A stretch of 10,649 nucleotides of DNA from assembly GCA_030039695.1 (NCBI GenBank), contig JASHVB010000135.1:1-10649 (forward strand). The letters run 5' to 3'. A program made the translations under genes and the position numbers. Below are positions 1-6,741 of this stretch, piece after piece. Numbering within the stretch: the first letter of the stretch is position 1; the number at the start of each line of letters is the position of its first letter. A model generated the notes under the pieces. That model was not told the DNA's origin. It made no database searches and saw only the letters and a list, made by a program, of their open reading frames with translations. The stretch comes from Acetobacteraceae bacterium. GTDB lineage: Bacteria; Pseudomonadota; Alphaproteobacteria; Acetobacterales; Acetobacteraceae.

Positions 1-356
1 TCAACGGGGCGTGTAAAGCCGGTGGAAGGCCGACGCCGACCGCGTTGCCAGGGCCAGCGGGGAGCGACGCCCCCTCTGGCACCTTCAGCAGCCAAGGCGG
101 CAAAGGCAGCTCCGGGGTCGGCGTGCGGCGAGATGTGCGGCTGACGACGGGACGGTTGGCGGTACACGATGCGCCGAGGCTAGCGTGTGAATCGCCCGCG
201 AGTCAGGGCTGATTTGTGCTTGCGGCACAATCGGAAAATCGTCTGGCAACTGACACTGAACGTCGAGAGTTGCCGGGTACCCCGGGGCATGCCGCCCAGA
301 TAAGTGGCGTGCCGGGACCTTGCCAAACGCCGCTAGCAGCCAACGTAAGTGCGGCC
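1..356. other. No convincing gene at left edge
   Basis: Two plus-strand frames are open from the left edge: one runs to a TGA at 210-212, the other to a TGA at 142-144. Both give low-complexity Gly/Ser/Ala/Pro-rich peptides with no recognisable motif, and the window is cut here, so a 3' gene end can be neither shown nor excluded. The minus strand is closed by frequent stops. I see no RNA gene, repeat or clear promoter. Confidence 0.4.
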
Positions 357-587
357 ATGAAGGAAGTCTGTTCGCATGCGTGCCGCTGGTTGCCGTGGTT
401 CGCGTTGCTGACCGCCGCGGGCGGCATGCTCGCGTCGTGCGACACCCCGGTCGGCGTGTCGCCTGCCCTGAAGGGCACGTATTGGCAGAACGCGCTCGTC
501 ACCAACCCGGACGGCGGTGGCCCACAGGTGGTGCGCTGGGGGCCGCCGCAGCCCATAATTCCTGTACCCGGCGGCGGCGGTCGATGA
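357..587 (+). CDS. Small putative lipoprotein (76 aa)
   Basis: This small protein looks like an exported lipoprotein of unknown function. The N-terminus has basic residues (K2, R10), a hydrophobic stretch over about residues 11-26, and a lipobox-like L-A-S-C with the cysteine at residue 28, the expected site of lipidation and signal peptidase II cleavage. The residue after the cysteine is Asp, which in E. coli favours retention in the inner membrane. The mature part is only about 48 residues and ends in a Pro/Gly-rich tail. The frame stays open upstream to 216, but I chose the ATG at 357 because it puts the signal peptide at the N-terminus. No strong ribosome binding site is visible. It stands alone, 350 bases before the oxidoreductase, with nothing linking the two. 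Confidence rests almost wholly on the signal peptide. Confidence 0.55.
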   Translation: MKEVCSHACRWLPWFALLTAAGGMLASCDTPVGVSPALKGTYWQNALVTNPDGGGPQVVRWGPPQPIIPVPGGGGR

Positions 588-937
588 TGCAGCTTTCGGC
601 GCCGAAACAGATGTAGCGCCGAAGTTCATTTCACCCGGCGATCCCGCTGCACGCTGAGCGGGGCGCTGCCGGCGCGCGCCGGTGCATGGCTACACGGCGC
701 ATCGCCACCGATCCGGATGCGGTGTTGATTGACGCGGTCGAAGTCGCCACGGCCAATGTGCACGACGCGGCTCTAGATTAGATGCGATGTTGCCAATCGA
801 ACCGGGTGCGGTGGTTGCCGATACCGCCGATTGAGGCCGCCCCGCGTGCGACGGGGCCAATCGCCCTGCCGAGCAGGTTGGGGCCGGGACGCCGTTACGG
901 TTAGTATCGCCCGGCAACGGCAAACGAGGCGGAGGGA
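588..937. other. Gene-free stretch before the GMC oxidoreductase
   Basis: This stretch holds no gene I can defend. A 31-codon frame at 686-781 (ATG to TAG) encodes an acidic, Ala/Val/Asp-rich peptide with GC-ending codons and could be a gene remnant, but it has no clear ribosome binding site and no recognised relatives. A palindrome and hairpin lie at 594-623. The purine-rich sequence GGCGGAGGG just before 938 is the ribosome binding site of the next gene. Confidence 0.4.
594..623 (+). terminator. Palindrome and hairpin after lipoprotein gene (possible terminator)
   Basis: Bases 594-607 form a perfect 14-base palindrome centred on GGCGCC. The segment 595-602 (TTCGGCGC) also pairs perfectly with 616-623 (GCGCCGAA), leaving a 13-base loop. 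It begins seven bases after the lipoprotein stop codon, where a terminator would be expected. No U-rich tract follows the stem, so it is not a classical intrinsic terminator; it could instead be an mRNA-stabilising hairpin or a protein site. Confidence 0.3.
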
Positions 938-2653
938 ATGGATTTCGACACGATCATCGTCGGCGGCGGCTCCGCCGGCTCGGTGCTGGCTAATCGGCTC
1001 TCCGCCCGCAGCAACAATCGCGTGCTGCTGCTGGAAGCGGGCCCGGACACCCCAGAGGACGATGTCCCACCCGAGATCGCCGACAGCTACCCCGGTGTCG
1101 CCTATTTCGACCCCCGCTTCCACTGGACCGAGCTAAAGGTCCGCACCCAGCCGATGTCCCACAATAACCCCGCCGACCTGCCGCCGCTGCGTAAGTACGA
1201 GCAGGCCCGGGTGCTGGGTGGCGGTTCCTCGATCAACGGCCAGCTCGCCAACCGGGGAGCACCCACCGACTACGACGAGTGGGAATCCCGCGGCGCCACT
1301 GGCTGGAACTGGAATGCCGTGCTGCCGTTTTTCCGCAAGGTGGAGCGCGACCTGGATTTTCACGGGCCGCTCCACGGCGAAGATGGCCGCATCCCGATCC
1401 GTCGCATCCCGCGCGAGCAGTGGTGCGTCCATGCCCGCGCCGCGGCCGAGGCATTCGAACAGACAGGTAGCCGCTTTCTGCCCGACCAGAACGGCGTTTT
1501 CGAGGACGGGTATTTCCCGGTGACCATCTCGAACCGCGACGAGCGCCGAGTCTCCGCCGCGATCGGCTACCTGGATCGCGCCACCCGTGCTCGCGCCAAC
1601 CTGACGATCAGCACCAACACGTCCGTGCGTGCGCTGTTGTTCGACGGTGCGGTCTGCATCGGTGTGCGCGCCCAGCGCGGCGGGCGCGACCAGGAATTCC
1701 GCGGGCGGGAAACCATACTGTGCGCCGGAGCGATCCACAGCCCGGCGCATCTGCTGCGCGCCGGAATCGGACCAGCCGGCGAGCTGCGCGGTCTCGGCAT
1801 CGAGGTGCGGGCCAACGCGCCCGGCGTCGGCGCCCGCCTGATGGACCATCCTTCGATCGCGCTAGCCTCATTCATCCGCCGGCACGCGCGAATGGACCGC
1901 AGCCGCGGTGCCGCCACGCGGCGGCATATCCACGTGGCGATGCGCTACTCCTCTGGCCTGCCAGGTGCGCCAGCGGGCGACATGTTCGTCGCCTGCGTCA
2001 GCAAGTCCGCCTGGCATGCGGTAGGCGAACAGATCGCCAGCCTGCTGCTGTTCGTGAACAAGACCTATTCGGAGTCGGGGCGCGTGCAACTGGCCTCACC
2101 CGATCCCGACGCCGAACCGCTGGTGGCGTTCAATCTGCTATCTGACAGCCGCGACGTGGAGCGGTTGATGGACGGGTTCCGGCGCCTGGGCACGCTGCAG
2201 GCGAGCGCACCGTTGCGGGCTGCGACGACCGACCCCTTCCCCGCCGCCTACAGCGACCGGGTGCGGCGGATCGGCGTGGTAAACGCGAAGAACCGCATGG
2301 CGACAAGGGTGATCGCCAAGCTGCTGGACGGGCCACAGGCGCTGCGCAGCTGGCTGATCAATCGCTATGTGGTAGAGGGAGACCGCTTCGATGAGGTGAT
2401 GCGCGACGACGACAAGCTGGAGGCGTTCATCCGCCAGGCCGCGATCGGGGTGTGGCATGCGTCCTGCACGTGCCGGATGGGTGCGGCGGACGACCCCATG
2501 GCAGTGACTGACCGGGAAGGGCGGGTACGCGGCGTGTCAGGCTTGCGTGTGGTTGATGCGTCGATTTTCCCGGTGGTGCCGTGCGCCAACACGAATATCC
2601 CGACGCTGATGACCGCGGAGAAGATTGCCGAGGAAATGGTATCGCGTGGATGA
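938..2653 (+). CDS. GMC family FAD-dependent oxidoreductase (choline dehydrogenase-like)
   Basis: This is a full-length glucose-methanol-choline family flavoenzyme (571 aa), which typically oxidises an alcohol to an aldehyde or ketone. The N-terminus shows the dinucleotide-binding GxGxxG (G9, G11, G14) followed by the ribose-binding Glu at 33. The family signature GGGSSIN lies at 94-100. The C-terminal domain carries the catalytic His at 507 in a WH...CTCRMG context, and NTN at 551-553 supplies the second active-site residue, in the asparagine form seen in choline-dehydrogenase-like members. There is no signal peptide, so it should be cytoplasmic or loosely membrane-associated. The ATG at 938 follows a good purine-rich site (GGAGGG). 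Codons are strongly GC-ending, more so than in the halogenase downstream. The substrate cannot be read from the sequence, and no operon partner adjoins it on either side. Confidence 0.93.
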   Translation: MDFDTIIVGGGSAGSVLANRLSARSNNRVLLLEAGPDTPEDDVPPEIADSYPGVAYFDPRFHWTELKVRTQPMSHNNPADLPPLRKYEQARVLGGGSSINGQLANRGAPTDYDEWESRGATGWNWNAVLPFFRKVERDLDFHGPLHGEDGRIPIRRIPREQWCVHARAAAEAFEQTGSRFLPDQNGVFEDGYFPVTISNRDERRVSAAIGYLDRATRARANLTISTNTSVRALLFDGAVCIGVRAQRGGRDQEFRGRETILCAGAIHSPAHLLRAGIGPAGELRGLGIEVRANAPGVGARLMDHPSIALASFIRRHARMDRSRGAATRRHIHVAMRYSSGLPGAPAGDMFVACVSKSAWHAVGEQIASLLLFVNKTYSESGRVQLASPDPDAEPLVAFNLLSDSRDVERLMDGFRRLGTLQASAPLRAATTDPFPAAYSDRVRRIGVVNAKNRMATRVIAKLLDGPQALRSWLINRYVVEGDRFDEVMRDDDKLEAFIRQAAIGVWHASCTCRMGAADDPMAVTDREGRVRGVSGLRVVDASIFPVVPCANTNIPTLMTAEKIAEEMVSRG

Positions 2654-2794
2654 TCGGGCGCACGGATCCAAGGTCGGTTCTCGAATCCGCTGGCGATCAC
2701 CTCACGGCGACCGCCCAGCGCACCGCGGTGCCGCCCGAAACGCGAAAGATGTCGGGCGCGCGCAAACCGGATGGCCATTTCCTATCAAGAAGCG

Positions 2795-2826
2795 TGCATT
2801 GCAACTCCGCATCGATTCGCAATGCA
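2795..2826. repeat. 8-base perfect inverted repeat, hairpin
   Basis: TGCATTGC at 2795-2802 is exactly repeated in inverse as GCAATGCA at 2819-2826, separated by 16 bases. It lies about 140 bases after the GMC stop codon. There is no T-tract, so a role as an intrinsic terminator is weak; it could be a regulatory or recombination remnant, or chance. Confidence 0.3.
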
Positions 2827-3005
2827 TGATGCGTCTGCGCGCTTCTCGGTCCTGTCGTTCGCTGGTGCAGAGGCCGGCGCGCAGCGGCGGCGCTTCGGTG
2901 CTACGTGGGCGTCAAAGTGATAAGGCGCAGCGTGATCTCCGCATGCAGATGTAATGCCAAAGCATCATCAGACCGGATATGGAGTCTCGACTTCGTGCTT
3001 CGGAA

Positions 3006-3046
3006 CGAGTGCTCCGCTGAACGTACGGTTCATTCACGAGCACTCG
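3006..3046. repeat. 9-base perfect inverted repeat upstream of halogenase
   Basis: CGAGTGCTC at 3006-3014 is repeated in inverse as GAGCACTCG at 3038-3046. The 23-base spacer has a smaller nested stem, GAAC at 3019-3022 with GTTC at 3028-3031. The element sits about 120 bases before the halogenase start. It could be an operator for a dimeric regulator, with half-sites about 32 bases apart (roughly three helical turns), or a structured leader element. Function is inferred from position only. Confidence 0.4.
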
Positions 3047-3145
3047 AACGTCATCTCCGAGATATGTCAATTGACGACCCGCGCTAATGGACCGGACTCG
3101 GATTGCAGGGGAATCGGGGTCAGTGTACATCGTCGTGCAGCGGAG

Positions 3146-3155
3146 AAGGAAGGGG
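3146..3155 (+). promoter_or_regulatory. Ribosome binding site that decides the halogenase start
   Basis: The purine run AAGGAAGGGG lies ten bases before the TTG at 3166. The only longer in-frame choice I see, another TTG at 3103, has no such site, and its extra 21 residues resemble no flavoprotein N-terminus. This supports TTG 3166 as the start. Confidence 0.6.
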
Positions 3156-3165
3156 CACTAATTCT

Positions 3166-4488
3166 TTGGCAGAGTTCGACCGCCAAGGGTCCCCGACAGG
3201 ACCAGACTGTGACGTGTTCGTGATCGGCGGCGGTCCCGCCGGTTCAACGATTGCCGCGCTCCTGGCGGAGCGCAGCCGGCGAGTAATTCTCGCGGATAAG
3301 GACCGGCATCCCCGCTTTCACATTGGCGAATCTCTGCTGCCCCACAACCTTCCGCTATTCGATCGCCTGGGCGTACGCCAGGAGATTGAGCGAAGGTCGA
3401 TGCCCAAACACGGCATTGAATTCGTTTCCCCTTATCACGGAAAACGGGTAACCTACGACTTCGCGCACGCCCTAGACCGACGCTTTCCCTATTCCTTCCA
3501 AGTTCGCCGCTCGACCTTCGACCACGTGTTGCTAACGAATGCTGAAAGCAGAGGCGCTCAGGTCATCGAAGGTTGTCGCATCACTTCGGTCAGTTTTCCT
3601 GAGGCGGACGATGCACAGATCGAGGGTCGCGACGCGGACGGGTGCAAGCGTCGCTGGACTGCAGCTTTCGTGGTGGACGCCTCAGGACGCGACACCTTGC
3701 TGGCGACGCAGCTTGGCCATAAGGAACGCAACCGCCGGAATAACAGTGCCGCAATTTTCGGTCATTTCAGCGGCGCGCGCCGGCTACATGGCAGGGCTGA
3801 AGGAAATATCAGCATCGTTTGGTTTGATAATGGCTGGTTCTGGTTCATTCCGCTGGCAGATGGTACGACAAGCGTCGGCGCCGTCTGTCATGCCGAGTTC
3901 CTCAAGGGACGCGGAACTGACCTTACGACTTTTTTCATGAGCGTCATCGCTTCCTGCCCCGAGATCGCCAGTCGTTTGAAGGACGCGAAACTGGCTGGGG
4001 CGGTCACGGCGACCGGCAACTATTCTTACAGCTCGAGACACGCAAGCGGCGGCAGGTTCATCTTGGTCGGAGACGCCTTCGAGTTCATAGACCCGGTTTT
4101 CTCGACCGGCGTATATCTTGCCATGACCATGGCATTTTGGGGCGCAGAGGCGGTTGACGCCTGTTTGACCAATCCGCGCCGGGCGCCGCGCGCGCTCAGA
4201 CGCTATGATGCCGCCGTGCGCGGTGCACTTGGCCCGATCACTTGGTTTATCTACCGCATCCGCGAGCCAGCGATGCGCAACTTGTTTATGTCCCCTCGCA
4301 ACTCGTTTCGGATGGAGGAGGCGGTTCTTTCGCTGCTGGCTGGCGACTTTGGTCGTGGATGGACTATTCGGTCCCGTCTTTTGGCGTTCAGGACGGTTTA
4401 CTACATCACGAAACTGGCGCAGCTACGGCATCGTCTTTTCGGCTTGCGCAACTTGCATCCCACGTCCTCGACGGCGACCCCGGGCTAG
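3166..4488 (+). CDS. Flavin-dependent halogenase-like FAD oxidoreductase
   Basis: The protein (440 aa) belongs to the flavin-dependent halogenase group. Such enzymes use reduced flavin, oxygen and halide to form hypohalous acid, which a conserved lysine relays to an aromatic substrate. Visible features, in order, are the FAD-binding GGGPAG (21-26), the GESLLP element (54-59) shared with the CndH/PltA-type branch, a candidate catalytic Lys at 81 in MPKHGIEF, the halogenase hallmark WFWFIP (224-229), and the flavin-binding GDAFEFIDPVFSTGV segment (302-316). The start is TTG at 3166, preceded by AAGGAAGGGG; an upstream TTG at 3103 is possible. There is no signal peptide. It ends four bases before a glycosyltransferase stub. 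Next to aryl-polyene-type genes, it plausibly halogenates the aryl head group, as proposed for brominated xanthomonadins. A non-halogenating monooxygenase of the same fold is the alternative. Confidence 0.85.
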   Translation: MAEFDRQGSPTGPDCDVFVIGGGPAGSTIAALLAERSRRVILADKDRHPRFHIGESLLPHNLPLFDRLGVRQEIERRSMPKHGIEFVSPYHGKRVTYDFAHALDRRFPYSFQVRRSTFDHVLLTNAESRGAQVIEGCRITSVSFPEADDAQIEGRDADGCKRRWTAAFVVDASGRDTLLATQLGHKERNRRNNSAAIFGHFSGARRLHGRAEGNISIVWFDNGWFWFIPLADGTTSVGAVCHAEFLKGRGTDLTTFFMSVIASCPEIASRLKDAKLAGAVTATGNYSYSSRHASGGRFILVGDAFEFIDPVFSTGVYLAMTMAFWGAEAVDACLTNPRRAPRALRRYDAAVRGALGPITWFIYRIREPAMRNLFMSPRNSFRMEEAVLSLLAGDFGRGWTIRSRLLAFRTVYYITKLAQLRHRLFGLRNLHPTSSTATPG

Positions 4489-4492
4489 GCTT

Positions 4493-4768
4493 GTGGTCGT
4501 GCAAGATTGTGGTGAGGATCGCGCAGCAGAAGCCCATTTCGTCTTGATCCCCAGCTACAACTCCGGAGCAAGGTTCTTCGAAACAATCGCGGCAATGCGA
4601 CGCTGTTGGAGGCGGGTCTGCGTCGTGATCGACGGACGCACCAGCGGGATCGCCGAGGTGCTGGCCGAACGATGCCGCGACCATCGCAATCCATTTGCGA
4701 CTCCTGGCGAAATGTCTTATCCGACTGGCTGCCTCATGAGGGGTTACTTCAAATCATCCCGCCATTAA
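4493..4768 (+). pseudogene. Truncated family 2 glycosyltransferase (N-terminal stub)
   Basis: This frame (91 aa from a GTG four bases after the halogenase stop) begins like a GT-A fold family 2 glycosyltransferase. VLIPSYNSG at 17-25 is the first strand and nucleotide-binding loop, and VVIDGRTSG at 44-52 matches the family's VVDxSTDG element, with Asp47 as the base-contacting residue and the second Asp replaced by Ser. After about residue 64 the resemblance stops. The DxD metal site, acceptor region and everything else expected of a protein over 200 residues are missing. The last 20 bases overlap the convergent ketoreductase gene. I infer a deletion or rearrangement that removed the rest. Aryl polyene clusters commonly carry a glycosyltransferase, so this is probably the relic of one. 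A small expressed peptide cannot be excluded, but it could not be an active transferase. Confidence 0.65.
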
Positions 4769-5468
4769 TGGAAATCAACTGACCCGAGATATAGCCCGCC
4801 CGCTCCGATGAGAGGAAGGTGACGAGGTCCGCCACTTCTTCGGGACGGCCTGCACGTTTCATCGGTACGAGCCGCTGGATTGCGTCCTGCGGAAAGACGT
4901 CGGACGTCATCGGGGAGGCGATAATCCCGGGCGCTACAGCATTGACAGTAATCCCGCGACTAGCGAGTTCCAACGCCAGCGATCGTGTTGCTCCGTGCAG
5001 GCCTGCCTTCGCCGCGGCATAATTCACTTGCCCGCGGTTGCCAGCAATGGCAGCAACCGAAGAGATGTTTACAATCCGTCCCCACCTGGTGCGGACCATC
5101 GGCATCAGTAGCGGTTGCGTCACGTTGAAGAAGCCGTTTAGCGAAACGTCAATAACTCGGGACCACTGATCTGGCCTCATTCCTGGCATCACGACATCAT
5201 CATGGATACCGGCGTTGTTTACGATAATCTGTATCGGCCCGCCTTCCAACAAATGTTCCAGGGCACTGGTCGTTTCAACAGGATTGGCGACGTCGAATAG
5301 TGCTGTCTCAGCCGAGCCGCCCTGTCTGACGATCTCCGCTGCAAGCTCCTCTGCAAGACGCGGATGGCCGTGCGCATGCACGCAAACATGGTTGCCCGCG
5401 GCAGCCAGGGCACGCGCAATTGCCGCGCCAATTGTACCGCTCCCGCCTGTTACCAGCGCGCGAATCAT
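4749..5468 (-). CDS. fabG: FabG-type 3-ketoacyl-ACP reductase (SDR)
   Basis: This 239-residue short-chain dehydrogenase would reduce the 3-keto group of an ACP-bound chain with NADPH. It has the cofactor loop TGGSGTIG (7-14), NNAG (84-87), the helix Asn at 111 and the catalytic Ser137, Tyr150 and Lys154, in the same spacing as E. coli FabG. Length and C-terminus (ISINGGMI) are normal. Its ATG overlaps the dehydratase stop as ATGA (5465-5468), so the two are translationally coupled. As the last gene of the minus-strand operon it corresponds to the ketoreductase slot of aryl polyene clusters (ApeQ position). In many such clusters a further ketosynthase follows, but here the gene runs directly into a convergent glycosyltransferase stub. 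Pathway assignment is from context; enzyme class is clear. Confidence 0.93.
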   Translation of the reverse strand: MIRALVTGGSGTIGAAIARALAAAGNHVCVHAHGHPRLAEELAAEIVRQGGSAETALFDVANPVETTSALEHLLEGGPIQIIVNNAGIHDDVVMPGMRPDQWSRVIDVSLNGFFNVTQPLLMPMVRTRWGRIVNISSVAAIAGNRGQVNYAAAKAGLHGATRSLALELASRGITVNAVAPGIIASPMTSDVFPQDAIQRLVPMKRAGRPEEVADLVTFLSSERAGYISGQLISINGGMI

Positions 5469-5905
5469 TCGGTCGCCCCAAATACGACCGTTGCGCGACC
5501 GCCGAGAAGCTCGACGGTGCCGCTGGATACGACGAAACGATAGGTCGCTCCAAGCGCGTCACCGACGATGCGCTCCACGTCGATCAGTAACTCGTCCGAA
5601 GCGAGATCAAGATGTCGCGTTGCAAGCCGCACGTCGCGTACGCTTGCAAGATAACCATGGGTCGGCGATCCACAGGTCGGGGCGAGCAGCCGTCCGTGCA
5701 CAGCCATCGCCTGAGCCGCGACTTCGATGCCGCAAGCCGTGCCCAGCGTCCCATCCCCCCGCCGCATTGGATTGTCCGGCTGTTGGAATCGGCGCAAGAA
5801 GCAACGCATCGACACGGCATCCCAATGCAGCACACCATCCAGCAGGCACATCGTGCCCGCATGCGGCACCATCATCAAGATCTGGTCCCGACCAATGACA
5901 ATCAT
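5465..5905 (-). CDS. Hotdog-fold 3-hydroxyacyl-ACP dehydratase (ApeP/FabZ-like)
   Basis: The 146-residue protein is of the FabA/FabZ hotdog type and would remove water from 3-hydroxyacyl-ACP to make a trans-2-enoyl chain, one conjugated double bond per cycle. The catalytic His is at 15 in VPHAGTMCLLDGV, which aligns with the LPHRxPFLLVD element of FabZ. The acidic residue is Glu61 in GIEVAAQAMAVHG, on the central helix. The length is that of a single hotdog domain. The frame is open upstream, but I chose ATG 5905 because it forms a TGATG overlap with the stop of the preceding gene, with an AGAGG-like site just before it. The stop overlaps the ketoreductase start. Since no enoyl reductase is seen here, products would keep their double bonds, as in an aryl polyene. 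Confidence 0.88.
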   Translation of the reverse strand: MIVIGRDQILMMVPHAGTMCLLDGVLHWDAVSMRCFLRRFQQPDNPMRRGDGTLGTACGIEVAAQAMAVHGRLLAPTCGSPTHGYLASVRDVRLATRHLDLASDELLIDVERIVGDALGATYRFVVSSGTVELLGGRATVVFGATE

Positions 5906-6741
5906 CACGCCTCTCGATCTGGTTCGGCACCACCCAGCGTTGGCGCTGCCGATGTCGGTCGGACATTTAGCTTCAACACCATGCCGTCCAGGTAGCTCAG
6001 GCTCAGCGCCCCCTCCGCCTTGCGCGCCAGTGCCATGAGCAGTGGCAGGCTCCGCGCCGCAGGCGCGCATCGATGCAGCGCTTCAAGCTCGGGTGAGTCG
6101 ATCACCGACGTGGCGGATCCTGGGCGCAGATCGAGAGCGAGCTCCGCAAGCGCGGCACTCGTCGGCTCTGGCGCCAGCACCAGAGCGGCAGCAAAGGCCG
6201 AGCCGATCGGCCTCACTTCGCACAGAGGGCTGGGATACCGCACATCATACGCGATCAGCACAACCGGTTGCCCTTCGGCGGTGGCCTGCACCACGGCCTC
6301 AAGGAGGCCGGCAGCGAAACTGTCATCGTGGCAGCAGAGGCTGCTCGACGCCGCGCGCGAATTAGTGGCGATCCCCCAATAACCAGCGGGAGCATTGTGG
6401 ACCGAATTGTGAAATCTAGTCGGCGAGAGTTCACGGTTGGACGATGCAAGAATGCTTAGGATTTCGTGGATTGTTTCACCGTCGCCGCCGGACGACGCGA
6501 ACACGGACGCTGTTTCAGCTGGATCGCGTCCGGCGACGGCAAATGCTTCCGCGCCGACCGCGAGAGCGAGTCTGACGGTCTGTACCGCGCGGCGGCGCTC
6601 GTTCGCCGGGAGCAATCCGGTGGGTGGCACGCGGATCGGGGTTAGCACGTAGTCCCGCTCACCGGCGAGAACTGGCACGCTGTCGGCCCAGCCATTGAGC
6701 CCCGGACCACAAAGGCCGACACCTTCGACATAGACGCGCAT
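5905..6741 (-). CDS. Ketosynthase-like chain length factor lacking the active cysteine
   Basis: This 278-residue protein is of the short ketoacyl-synthase N-terminal-like family found in aryl polyene clusters (ApeC-like) and probably pairs with the neighbouring ketosynthase to set chain length. The conserved FHNSVHNAPAGYWGIA segment is at about 110-125, and DDSFAAGLLEAV follows at about 139-150. Where a ketosynthase has its nucleophile (ACSSSL), this protein reads AASSSL, with Ala at about 131, so it should not form an acyl thioester there. The HGTGT and C-terminal GHxxG histidine motifs of active enzymes are absent. The start ATG 6741 overlaps the ketosynthase stop (TGATG) and follows GGGAAGAG; a longer TTG start at 6771 is less likely. 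The stop overlaps the dehydratase start. The family is clear; the chain-length role is inferred from studied homologues. Confidence 0.85.
   Translation of the reverse strand: MRVYVEGVGLCGPGLNGWADSVPVLAGERDYVLTPIRVPPTGLLPANERRRAVQTVRLALAVGAEAFAVAGRDPAETASVFASSGGDGETIHEILSILASSNRELSPTRFHNSVHNAPAGYWGIATNSRAASSSLCCHDDSFAAGLLEAVVQATAEGQPVVLIAYDVRYPSPLCEVRPIGSAFAAALVLAPEPTSAALAELALDLRPGSATSVIDSPELEALHRCAPAARSLPLLMALARKAEGALSLSYLDGMVLKLNVRPTSAAPTLGGAEPDREA

Larger units (their letters stand above)
2654..3165. other. Gene-free stretch between oxidoreductase and halogenase
   Basis: About 510 bases without a supportable gene. The short open frames here on both strands have no recognisable motif and no good ribosome binding site. 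Base composition shifts within it: the sequence from about 2920 onward is less GC-rich than the GMC gene. It contains a hairpin at 2795-2826 and a longer inverted repeat at 3006-3046, described separately. It is the likely junction between the left-hand genes and the pigment-type cluster, and it must hold the promoter of the halogenase gene. Confidence 0.45.

Noticed and set aside
686..781. 31-codon frame with GC-ending codons before the GMC gene
   Set aside because: Too short, without a clear ribosome binding site or recognised similarity; noted only as a possible remnant.
1133..1849. Long minus-strand open frame inside the GMC gene (238 codons)
   Set aside because: It is a shadow of the GC-rich sense gene, with no motif and no independent start signal.
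2671..2700. GGTTCTCGAATCC looks a little like a tRNA T-arm
   Set aside because: No acceptor stem, anticodon arm or correctly spaced D-arm can be built around it.
3019..3031. ACGTACGGTTC resembles the 3' strand of group II intron domain V
   Set aside because: The matching 5' strand (GAGCCGT type) and the GAAA loop are not found at the right distance, and there is no reverse transcriptase frame nearby.
3103..3131. Possible sigma-70 promoter (TTGCAG, 17 bases, TACATC) for the halogenase
   Set aside because: Matches to both consensus hexamers are poor; position is reasonable but the signal is not better than chance.
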